A stretch of DNA of 64,000 bases from Dyella acidisoli (GTDB taxonomy: Bacteria; Pseudomonadota; Gammaproteobacteria; Xanthomonadales; Rhodanobacteraceae): NCBI RefSeq assembly GCF_030160295.1, contig NZ_BSOB01000017.1, positions 276,049 to 340,048 on the forward strand, given 5' to 3'. Under the pieces are notes generated by a model. It ran no database searches, had not been told where the DNA came from, and saw nothing but the letters and a program-made list of their open reading frames with translations. How positions within the stretch are numbered: the first letter of the stretch is position 1; each line of letters begins with the position of its first letter. A program made the translations under genes and the position numbers. Of the stretch, positions 29,379 to 37,591 are shown one piece after another.

Positions 29379-30467
29379 TTAATGATCGCGAGCATGGTGG
29401 ACGATGGGTTTGTGGCGAACCGTAATACGTTCGCAAAGGGCATGCGACATGATTAGTCGTCTAAGTGACCGCGATTTGCGCGCCACGTCCTTGAGCAAGG
29501 GCAACTTCAAGTCATATTTCGCGGCGAGCCAGGCCAGCAGGCGATCCGATCCTTGCAATTTGTCGGCGATGTCGAGATGAAAACGACGTCTTTCTTCAAT
29601 CGGGCAAGGAAGGCGCACCAATGGGTCGGAATAGTATTTGCTTATCATTTCGCGAGTGGCCTTATCGAAACGATGCTCACTTTCCGCTGAAAATCCGGCA
29701 AACATCTCTTCGATTTGACGCGCGTACAGCATACGTGAACCGACGTCGGGTACGTACCGCTGTGTCCAGGAATGCGGTACGTTGATGTTGTAGACAGACA
29801 TGATTCTATCGAGGTAAGCAATCTTTCCGCGCAATGCAGCGTGCAATGCGAGTGGGTAGTCTCCTACGGGAGCCCGGTGATACCAAAAGGGTGGGTTGAG
29901 GGCAATTTCGCGGCGTACGAGTATCGAGGCAGTTGGTATGAGTCCTCCATCGCCAAGAATGACTTCATTCGTACTAAGCATTCGTGAGAAGAGAGACTGT
30001 CTGCTCGTCCTAGTCTGACGACCGCTTTGGCTATCTACATAGGCCGCGGCATGAAAGACCAGCGAGCACTCTGGGTAGATACGAAATACCTCCATTTGGC
30101 GAGCTAACTTTGTCGGGTCGCACCAATAGTCATCACCTTCGCAAATTGCCACGTACTTTCCGCGCGTTGCCGACCAACATCGATGCGAGTTGGCACGTGA
30201 TCCAACGTTTTCTTTTGCCGTCAGTATGCGAACGAGATGGGGGTGGCGGCGCTGGTAATTCAGTACGATCTCACGGGTTCGATCTGGTGAGCAATCCTCG
30301 CCGACGATCAATTCGATAGGAAAGTCGCACTGTTGTGCGATGACGCTCTCGATAGCTTGGGCGATGAACTTTTCGTGCCGATACGCAAGCATGTAAACGC
30401 TCACTAACGGATTCGTCGGTAGCTTGCTCCAGTCCGAAATTTCAATGGTCTCTGTTTGATCGGTCAT
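29379..30467 (-). CDS. Family 2 glycosyltransferase
   Basis: A 362-residue GT-A enzyme: PLVSVYMLAYRHEKFIAQAI, IELIVGEDCSPDRT, and a DxD-type CEGDDYWCD. The C-terminal third is not recognised. I used ATG 30467 (MTDQTETIE) because the domain starts soon after; ATG 30536 would add 23 residues and neither has a clear ribosome-binding site. It lies 8 nt before glf. Confidence 0.8.
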   Translation of the reverse strand: MTDQTETIEISDWSKLPTNPLVSVYMLAYRHEKFIAQAIESVIAQQCDFPIELIVGEDCSPDRTREIVLNYQRRHPHLVRILTAKENVGSRANSHRCWSATRGKYVAICEGDDYWCDPTKLARQMEVFRIYPECSLVFHAAAYVDSQSGRQTRTSRQSLFSRMLSTNEVILGDGGLIPTASILVRREIALNPPFWYHRAPVGDYPLALHAALRGKIAYLDRIMSVYNINVPHSWTQRYVPDVGSRMLYARQIEEMFAGFSAESEHRFDKATREMISKYYSDPLVRLPCPIEERRRFHLDIADKLQGSDRLLAWLAAKYDLKLPLLKDVARKSRSLRRLIMSHALCERITVRHKPIVHHARDH

Positions 30468-30719
30468 GTCAGGATGATGACTTCCCGGGTATCTAACCCA
30501 GTTCATTCGGAGTGAGGCAAAAAAGTTCAGTAGCATTTAAATCTAAAACGGCCTACCAATTTAGAAAAAGACGGCGCTCGTATCCGAGATAAAGCGTGCA
30601 TCTTTTTCTGGCGGCAGATGCCCTAAAGATGAGGGTGTGCGTCTATTTGCAGGCTTGTCTATGAGATCCATAGTCATCAAATTCCATGAATGAAAATGTT
30701 GCGACGCAATAAAAAAACC
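30468..30719. other. A+T-rich gap in the glycan locus
   Basis: About 250 nt without a supported gene if the shorter start above is right. It contains a T7 run right after the WbqC-like stop on the minus strand (plus-strand A-run 30712-30718). It might include a promoter for the glycosyltransferase-glf unit. No consensus was found. Confidence 0.3.
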
Positions 30720-31439
30720 TCATGCAGCGACTAAATGCGAGTTTGCGATCAAAATGCCGCGAACGTCATTTGGATGATTCCACATCAAGACATCGAGTAC
30801 TGAAAGGTTGCTCTCATACAGGTATGGTTGGGTATCGTACGCGAAATTGTCGAATTGCATAAAATATAGTGAAATATCGCGTTCTTTGAAGCGTTGAGGA
30901 TTGAATAGTTGTCTTCCACTAATGGGGTTAATATAGCTACTCGCACCTAATTGGTGAGATATTTCAAGTGCCCATTCGCCAGGTTCGAGGTTCGCGGGAA
31001 GCTGCAACTTCATTTCGGAACTGATCTGTACGCGAAAAGGAATGTTTAAGTACGCACATACAGTTTTTAACGCTTGCACGTTGAGGCTTGTCAGCAAATC
31101 GTTCTTCATTGAGGTGAAGACATCATTTACGATTTCTTTTACATTGTCGAAATAGGGTGCTTTGTGCCGATAGTGGCTGAGCTTGCCAATAATGCTTTTA
31201 TGACTTGCTGCTATATCTAGAATTCTGGCTTCGTGGGTCTTTATGCTGGTTGATGAGTTTGAAAGCGGCACTGTGACATAGTTCCAGCCTGTAGCCGGAT
31301 GCAATATTCGATTTCTATTCATCCACGTCTTGGGCGTATATTGCGTTATATCGAAAACTACCCAAGCATCAGTATGCGCAATTAATGCAAAATGCGCTAG
31401 GTAAGGAAAGAAATATGGCTGCATGATGCCGAGGCGCAC
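30720..31439 (-). CDS. WbqC-like family protein
   Basis: A 239-residue protein with the WbqC signature start (VRLGIMQPYFFPYLAHF) and the conserved NRNRI and YINPISGRQLF stretches. WbqC-family genes are found in polysaccharide loci next to DegT aminotransferases and are thought to help modify amino sugars; the reaction is not established to my knowledge. GTG 31439 was chosen because GAGG lies six bases before it. An in-frame TTG at 31451 lacks such a site. Confidence 0.85.
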   Translation of the reverse strand: MRLGIMQPYFFPYLAHFALIAHTDAWVVFDITQYTPKTWMNRNRILHPATGWNYVTVPLSNSSTSIKTHEARILDIAASHKSIIGKLSHYRHKAPYFDNVKEIVNDVFTSMKNDLLTSLNVQALKTVCAYLNIPFRVQISSEMKLQLPANLEPGEWALEISHQLGASSYINPISGRQLFNPQRFKERDISLYFMQFDNFAYDTQPYLYESNLSVLDVLMWNHPNDVRGILIANSHLVAA

Positions 31440-31440
31440 A

Positions 31441-32634
31441 TTACACCTCAATTTTTTTTAGCATGGTCGCGTATGTCCTTGCTTCGGCGAGCACAGCGCA
31501 AACCTGGTCGACGTCATGCACGGAGACATCAACGCCGAGTGGCAATTGAAAGTAGTTGCGTATTACATCGACAGAGTGCTGCAACTGGTCTTCCTCTGGT
31601 GCTATGTATGCCAAACTTGCTTCTAGGCATGGATGATGACGAGCGTTGATGTTCTCGGCCTTTAAAACTGCGATTAGGCGGTCTCTACTCATTCCGAATA
31701 CAGATTCGTCAACTTGGCATACGACATATGCATAGTTGCTATTGCAGGTGTCGCTCGGTTTCAACAGGCGCAAACCAGAAACCTTTTCAAGGCCGCTCTC
31801 ATATCTTTGGAGCAGTGCTAAGTTTCTCGATTGTAGTTGCGGGAAGTCATCGAGATGCAGTAGTCCCAGCGCCGCTTGTGCTTCTGACATTCTACCGTTG
31901 CTGGTTTTTGCCACGGCGGTAAAGGTGCCCGCGCCATAGCTGCTGCGGATGTTGCGCAGACGTGCCGCCAGAGCATCATCATTCGTGCATAGAAAGCCGC
32001 CTTCTGCCCCTCCCATGATTTGGCTGCTGTGAAGTGAAAAAACTTCTACATCACCCAGGCTGCCAATTGACGCGCCGTTAACGACATTTGCGAACGCGTG
32101 GACAGAATCGAAATATAGATGGATGCCGAATCGACTGGCGAGGCTTCGCAGAGCTGGCGCGTCGCATATGCTTCCCCACTGATTTACTGCCAATATGCCT
32201 GAAATTGCTCCGCGATTTTGGTTAAGTATGTCGGTTACGTGACCGATGTTCATCTGATGTGTTGACGAATCTATGTTGCAGAAAATTGGTTCAAGGCCGG
32301 CCCAAGCCAGAGACTGCAAAACAGAGGTGGAGGCTAGCGCAGGGACGACAACCTGATCTCGTAGCTCCATTGCTTCGGCTGCCATGATTAGCCCAATCGT
32401 TGCGTTGGTGACGCATACGACATGCCGCATCCCATGGAGAACGCTTAGGCGCTGTTCGAGTTGAGACGTTAGTGGGCCTTGGTTCGTATAGTACTGCCGG
32501 GCGAAGATGTCTCGAAAGATACTCTCATATCGCTCCGGCGCAGGCAGATAGGTGGTGTCACCGACCAACAGAGTATTGAACCTGGGGCGTGCACCCAGTA
32601 TGCCGAAGGTTGGATGAGACGGTGTTGTGTTCAT
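31441..32634 (-). CDS. DegT/DnrJ/EryC1-family protein lacking the PLP lysine
   Basis: A 397-residue fold-type I protein that aligns by eye with sugar aminotransferases along its length (YFDSVHAF with D176; GGAEGGFLCTND). At the Schiff-base position it has Gln205 (SLHSSQIMGG; codon CAA) where the two neighbouring paralogues have Lys. It may be a pseudo-enzyme or a different activity; some family members such as ColD use His there. It overlaps the upstream DegT gene by 4 nt (ATGA), so the pair could form a hetero-oligomer (inference). Confidence 0.85.
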   Translation of the reverse strand: MNTTPSHPTFGILGARPRFNTLLVGDTTYLPAPERYESIFRDIFARQYYTNQGPLTSQLEQRLSVLHGMRHVVCVTNATIGLIMAAEAMELRDQVVVPALASTSVLQSLAWAGLEPIFCNIDSSTHQMNIGHVTDILNQNRGAISGILAVNQWGSICDAPALRSLASRFGIHLYFDSVHAFANVVNGASIGSLGDVEVFSLHSSQIMGGAEGGFLCTNDDALAARLRNIRSSYGAGTFTAVAKTSNGRMSEAQAALGLLHLDDFPQLQSRNLALLQRYESGLEKVSGLRLLKPSDTCNSNYAYVVCQVDESVFGMSRDRLIAVLKAENINARHHPCLEASLAYIAPEEDQLQHSVDVIRNYFQLPLGVDVSVHDVDQVCAVLAEARTYATMLKKIEV

Positions 32635-33830
32635 TTTTGATGTAGTTGTCTAGTGATCTGATCGGCGTGGTCATGTATGAAACGAAGAAGCGAAACTATG
32701 AGTGCCGTATCGTCGTCGTCGACGAAATATCCGCAAGGTAATAACATGAATTGTTCAGCTAGGCTTTCTGTCAGGCTGAGATCGCCGGCAATGGTGGGGT
32801 ACGTTGTACGTTTCATGTGTAGTGCCGGCGAGTAATATGGGCGCGCAATCACGCGTTCGCTGTGCAGGATGGACAGCGTGTCTGCGCGAGAGAGTGGCCA
32901 TTCTGCAGAAAGTCGCACCACGATATTTTTGTAGCTGCATTGCTCACGCTCGTCAAAAGCGAGCAGATTTATGCCTGGTACTGAACCAAGCATGTGCTTG
33001 TAGGCTTCGTAGCGCATACGATTGCGTTCGACTTGTGCGGGAAGATCCAACAGGCTGGCGAGCGCCATGGCTGCGTGAACGTCATTCATGGTTGCGTCAA
33101 TGCCATGAGGGATTGTGCGACCGTCTTCGAGCACCCCCATGCTACGCATTTTGATTAGCTTTTCCGCAAGGTCGGGATCGTTGGTAGTCAAATAACCACC
33201 CTCGAAACCATTGATCAATTTGCTGGCGTGCATGGAAAAGCATTCCGCGTTGCCAAACGATCCTATCTTTTTCCCCTTATATGTTTCGTATACTGATTCG
33301 ACTGCGTCGACTAGTAGGGGAAGATTGTTGCGTTCCGCCAACCCGACTAGGCCATCGATTTCGCAACAGTTGACGATTGGATGCACGGCAAGCAGCAACG
33401 CTGTGTTTTCATTAATGCAGCGTGCGGCAGTTTCGGCATTGATACCGAGTGTGTGAGCGTCTATCTCACAATAGTGGGGGACCAATTTTACCCAAGCAGC
33501 AATGTCTGCCATGCGGCGGTATGTCAACGAAGGCATTACTATTTCTGTCTTGCCAGGGACAGCTAAGCATTTCATGGCAAGTGCCAGCCCCCAGAACCCG
33601 TTGCTGAAAGCAACACAGAATGTAGTGTTGTGAAACTCCGCCAATTCTCGTTCGAGTTGTTCAACCAATGAAGGTGCGCCGATTCTTCGCCTTTGTTCAA
33701 GAATCGACTTGGAGTGCAATAAAAATGTCTCGACATCCGGACGAACAAGGTTGGACGTGGAGCGTGGGGTGGCGAACAAGGCGGTGCCGCCAAAGTTTGC
33801 CAAATCACTTATGTTTTTTTTGTGGATCAC
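32631..33830 (-). CDS. DegT/DnrJ/EryC1-family aminotransferase
   Basis: PLP-dependent aminotransferase of 399 residues, presumably acting on a nucleotide-keto-sugar. It has D175 (LLVDAVESV) and the PLP lysine K204 in SMHASKLINGFEGG. It is translationally coupled to the lysine-less paralogue downstream and lies 5 nt after the methyltransferase gene. No matching 4,6-dehydratase is in the window, so the keto-sugar would have to come from elsewhere. Confidence 0.88.
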   Translation of the reverse strand: MIHKKNISDLANFGGTALFATPRSTSNLVRPDVETFLLHSKSILEQRRRIGAPSLVEQLERELAEFHNTTFCVAFSNGFWGLALAMKCLAVPGKTEIVMPSLTYRRMADIAAWVKLVPHYCEIDAHTLGINAETAARCINENTALLLAVHPIVNCCEIDGLVGLAERNNLPLLVDAVESVYETYKGKKIGSFGNAECFSMHASKLINGFEGGYLTTNDPDLAEKLIKMRSMGVLEDGRTIPHGIDATMNDVHAAMALASLLDLPAQVERNRMRYEAYKHMLGSVPGINLLAFDEREQCSYKNIVVRLSAEWPLSRADTLSILHSERVIARPYYSPALHMKRTTYPTIAGDLSLTESLAEQFMLLPCGYFVDDDDTALIVSLLRFIHDHADQITRQLHQK

Positions 33831-33835
33831 TTGAT

Positions 33836-34543
33836 TTACTTCATTCGTGAATGGAGTGGTTCCAATATCGCGTCAAAGCGATAATGTGCCGCAAAGAAGT
33901 CATCCGGCATATGCTTGAATCGAATGCTCCATCCTGTTTCGGCTGCAAGCTGCTCCATATCTTCCTTGCTGCGCCAAATTCCAATTTGCGATGCATGATC
34001 TACTAGTTCTTCAGCATAATCTTTTCCTGCAGGATAGAAAGCTTGAGCGCGTGCTTTATCCGGCAAATTGCCAATGTACAACTTCTTGACCTTTGTAAAT
34101 CGCTCCGATAGCCCCTGCAGGACAGTGCGAGCATCCTGAGTCGTGAAATAAGAAAAACTGCCATAGCAGAGCGCTTTGGTGAATCGGTCAGGATTCTGCT
34201 CCGTTTGAATATATTCGGCAGCATCGCTTAGGCTGAAATTGAACTCTGGAGGTTTGCCAAAGTTTGCTAGTGCAACGGATATTAGGTATTCCGAATTGTC
34301 GACACCAAGGAACTCAGCAATATCGTGGAAGAGTAGCTGAGAAAGCGCGCCGTTGCCGCAAGCAATATCTAGCAGGCAGTCGTTATTGCAAAAATCAAGG
34401 CCGCTCTTGATGGCTTCGACAATGAGCTGTATTTGATTTTCCGGTATCGGCTTTCCATGGACAGTACGCCTGACTTGCCCCCAGAAATCATCTGGCGGCA
34501 GCGTTTTGGGATATTCCTTGTAGTCCGATTTTGGGAAATTCAT
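33836..34543 (-). CDS. SAM-dependent methyltransferase
   Basis: A 235-residue class I methyltransferase with motif I LLDIACGNGALSQLLF (about 57-72) and a following LGVDNSEY. The substrate is unknown; context suggests a sugar. It lies between two DegT-family genes. Confidence 0.75.
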   Translation of the reverse strand: MNFPKSDYKEYPKTLPPDDFWGQVRRTVHGKPIPENQIQLIVEAIKSGLDFCNNDCLLDIACGNGALSQLLFHDIAEFLGVDNSEYLISVALANFGKPPEFNFSLSDAAEYIQTEQNPDRFTKALCYGSFSYFTTQDARTVLQGLSERFTKVKKLYIGNLPDKARAQAFYPAGKDYAEELVDHASQIGIWRSKEDMEQLAAETGWSIRFKHMPDDFFAAHYRFDAILEPLHSRMK

Positions 34544-34605
34544 GGGGACCCTTTTACGTCAGTGACGCTTGGTGGTGCTATGTGATCTATTTGCGATTTT
34601 TCATG

Positions 34606-35790
34606 CTATTGATGGTTGCGATTACCGTGGTACAGCATTTCAATCACGCGGCAGATTTGTTTGATGCTGTCAGGATGCAAACTGGAGCCTGCGGGAAGCA
34701 CGACGACACGCTCCGAAACTTTGTGTGAATTCTGAAGCATCAGCCCTGCGTGAGGGAATAAGTCCCGATAGGGTTTCATCTTGTGGCAACCCGGCCAAAA
34801 ATACTTGCGCGCCAGTATATTTTCGGCGTGAAGGGCAGCGATGACTTCATCACGCGTGGGTCCGAAATGTTCGTCAATCTCGATCACGACATAGTGATGA
34901 CTGTTTTGTTCTTTGGGGGCATAGTCGAGTACGGAGATGCCTGGTATGGCCATTAGCGCTTCCCTGTAGATCCCGTAATTAAGGCGGGTCGCGGTGAACA
35001 TTTCTTCGAGTGCATCAAGATTGGTCAAACCCATTGCTGCACATGCTTCGATCATCTTGCCATTAGTGCCTGGGTGGATGACGTTGTCGTAACCCTTGAA
35101 ACCGAAGTTACGCATCAGGCGCATGGCGTCGGCCAGCTCGTCGTTGTTCGTGGTGACGGCACCGCCTTCCATGGTGTTGAACGCCTTAGTGGCGTGGAAG
35201 CTGAACACCTCGCACTCGCCGAAGCGCCCAATGTTCTGGCCATGATACGTGCTGCCGAAGGCGTGCGCGGCATCGAACATCAGCTTCAGGCCGTGTTCGT
35301 GGGCAATGGATTGAAGTTCGTCGATTGGCGCTGCACGCCCCCAAAGGTGAACGCCGATGATGCCTGTCGTGCGCGGCGTGATCATGCGCCGCACAGCTTC
35401 GGGATCGAGGTTGTGCGTAGCTGGGTCGATGTCGGCAAAGACAGGCGTAATACCTTGCCAGTACAGCGCATGGGCGGTGGCGATGAAAGTCCATGAGGGG
35501 ACTATGACCTCGCCGGTCAATCCCAGGGCGCGAATCGCGATTTCCAGGGCGATGGTGCCGTTGCACATGGCGATACAGTGCTTGACACCGAGGTGGGCGG
35601 CGATGCGCCGCTCGAACTCCTGGACCATCGGGCCGTTGTTGGTCAGCCACTGGTTGTCCAGCACTTGCGCGATTCGCTGCAGGAATGCCTCGTGGTTGCC
35701 GATGTTGGGGCGTCCGACGTGCAGCCGCTCTGAAAATGCGGGTGGCGCGCCGTTGATGGCAAGATCCGAGGGATCGTTGATCCTTTTCAT
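34606..35790 (-). CDS. DegT/DnrJ/EryC1-family aminotransferase
   Basis: A 394-residue PLP enzyme with D173 (LMFDAAHAFG) and K202 (FSFHATKAFNTMEGG). It looks like a complete sugar aminotransferase and is closer to dTDP/UDP-4-keto-sugar aminotransferases than the other two. Its ATG overlaps the stop of the ABC transporter gene (ATGA). Base composition is nearer that of the core genome than in the downstream genes. Confidence 0.88.
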   Translation of the reverse strand: MKRINDPSDLAINGAPPAFSERLHVGRPNIGNHEAFLQRIAQVLDNQWLTNNGPMVQEFERRIAAHLGVKHCIAMCNGTIALEIAIRALGLTGEVIVPSWTFIATAHALYWQGITPVFADIDPATHNLDPEAVRRMITPRTTGIIGVHLWGRAAPIDELQSIAHEHGLKLMFDAAHAFGSTYHGQNIGRFGECEVFSFHATKAFNTMEGGAVTTNNDELADAMRLMRNFGFKGYDNVIHPGTNGKMIEACAAMGLTNLDALEEMFTATRLNYGIYREALMAIPGISVLDYAPKEQNSHHYVVIEIDEHFGPTRDEVIAALHAENILARKYFWPGCHKMKPYRDLFPHAGLMLQNSHKVSERVVVLPAGSSLHPDSIKQICRVIEMLYHGNRNHQ

Positions 35791-37562
35791 GGGCGATATG
35801 CAGTATAGGGAGTAGGTGAGGGGCCAGCGGCGTCTGGGGTGGTCACATCTCCACCGATGCCAATATGGAATACTTGTTGACAGCTCCGCAATGACGCTTC
35901 CCTGTGTGCGATCACGATGATCGTCTTGTTTCCTGACAAATTGCGGATTGCCTCGTTCAAGGCTTCTTCGGTTTGGGCGTCCAATGCGCTGGTGGCTTCG
36001 TCCATGAGTAGTACCGACGGATCGCGATAGAGTGCGCGAGCAACGCCGAGCCGTTGACGTTGGCCACCGGAGAGGCGGATACCGCGATCACCGATTTGGG
36101 TATCGTAACCTTGTGGCAACTCGCCGATGACGAAGTCGTGGATTTGCGCTGCGCGGGCAGCCTGTTCCACGGAGGCCATATCAATGGATTCGCGTGGCGC
36201 GCCGAAAGCAATGTTTTCGGCGATGCTGGCGTCCGACAAGTAGATGTGCTGTGGCACGTAACCGATACTGCGTTGCCACGCGGCAGCATTGTCGGCGGTG
36301 ATCAGTACACCATCTACGCTCATCGTGCCTGCTTGGGGATGCAGCAGGCCAAGCAGGATGTCCATCAGGGTGCTTTTGCCTGCACCACTTTTGCCAACAA
36401 TGCCCACACTGCTGTTGACGGGAATGATGAGATCGAAGCCGTCGAAGACCCGTTTTTCCGGTGCTGAGGGGTAGGCGTAGCGGATGCGCTGCAAGCGGAT
36501 TTCGTGGTGGAACGGTATGGTGGAACTGGATATAGCATCAGGTTCCTCAGGTAGCTTCAGGTCACGATCGATGGATTCCAAAGTGGACGAGGTGAATCGC
36601 AGCTTGGCGAAGCCCCGATACATGATCTGTGCCGAAGGCAGCATGCGGTAGGCAGCAAAGCCGTACAGGCCCAGCGCTGGCAGCACATGGGCGATGTCGT
36701 TGGTCTTGAGGAGCAACACCAGGGCAATCGCAATGAGCCCGGTGTAGCCGGTGGCTTCCACCAGATACAGTGGGGATTGGGCCAGGGTCTCATTGGTGGC
36801 GGTGTGACGCGAGAACAAATGCGAAGCGCGTTCGAAATGGGTGAGATAGACCTTTGTGGCGTGAGTGACCTTAACGTCCTTGATGCCGCCGAGCGCTTCG
36901 TTGCAGGTTTGATAGCGCTGCCCATTTGCAGCGAGGCGCTCGGTGCCGATGCGCGCCAGGCGCTTGCGTACGAGTATGTAGATGCCGGCGTAAAGCAGGG
37001 CCAAGCTGACCATAATGCAAATGGCCGTCACTGCATCGTAGCAGAGGATCAGTGCGATCATGGCGAGCAGTACGGCACCCTGAGCCAGTAGTTGAGATAG
37101 GGGTTGAATCAGCTCAAAGAGCAATTGGTCAACCTCGGACAGTACATTTTTCGCCAGGATAGACGGGTTGTGGCTTAGGAAGAACTCGTAAGGTTGTTGT
37201 AGATAGCGCGACAGCAGGCGTGTGCTGATGGAGTGCCGCTCCATATGTACGAAGCGGTTCAGGATGTGCAGCGTGATGGTTTTGAACAGGGAAGAGGAAA
37301 TGACCAGTGCAATGGATGCAAAACCCAGAAAGAAGATGAACTGGCGTGTGTCGGTCAGTCCAAGCCGGTGATAGGCGGCCATCAGCACCGGTGTTTCCTG
37401 GATGATGGCCGGTCGCCCCAGCACTGAGAGAAACGGCATGATGGACAGTACGCTGGCGGTCTCGGCCATGGCCATCAGCACGACCAGCATGAGCATCCGT
37501 ATCGCTTTGCTCCTCTCGGCTGGCGTAAATATGTCCCAGATTTTTCCAAGAGTGTTGAACAT
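35787..37562 (-). CDS. ABC exporter/flippase (PglK/MsbA-like)
   Basis: Fused membrane and ATPase half-transporter of 591 residues. Six membrane helices span about residues 20-310. The nucleotide-binding domain has Walker A GKSGAGKST (390-398), signature LSGGQ (497-501) and Walker B VLLMDE (517-522). The layout resembles PglK/WlaB, which flips lipid-linked oligosaccharides for protein glycosylation. It lies between the sugar genes and the GT-C genes and is the only glycan exporter recognised in the window. Confidence 0.85.
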   Translation of the reverse strand: MFNTLGKIWDIFTPAERSKAIRMLMLVVLMAMAETASVLSIMPFLSVLGRPAIIQETPVLMAAYHRLGLTDTRQFIFFLGFASIALVISSSLFKTITLHILNRFVHMERHSISTRLLSRYLQQPYEFFLSHNPSILAKNVLSEVDQLLFELIQPLSQLLAQGAVLLAMIALILCYDAVTAICIMVSLALLYAGIYILVRKRLARIGTERLAANGQRYQTCNEALGGIKDVKVTHATKVYLTHFERASHLFSRHTATNETLAQSPLYLVEATGYTGLIAIALVLLLKTNDIAHVLPALGLYGFAAYRMLPSAQIMYRGFAKLRFTSSTLESIDRDLKLPEEPDAISSSTIPFHHEIRLQRIRYAYPSAPEKRVFDGFDLIIPVNSSVGIVGKSGAGKSTLMDILLGLLHPQAGTMSVDGVLITADNAAAWQRSIGYVPQHIYLSDASIAENIAFGAPRESIDMASVEQAARAAQIHDFVIGELPQGYDTQIGDRGIRLSGGQRQRLGVARALYRDPSVLLMDEATSALDAQTEEALNEAIRNLSGNKTIIVIAHREASLRSCQQVFHIGIGGDVTTPDAAGPSPTPYTAYRP

Positions 37563-37591
37563 TGGTAGGGTGCTATCGCGATGAGATTTGA

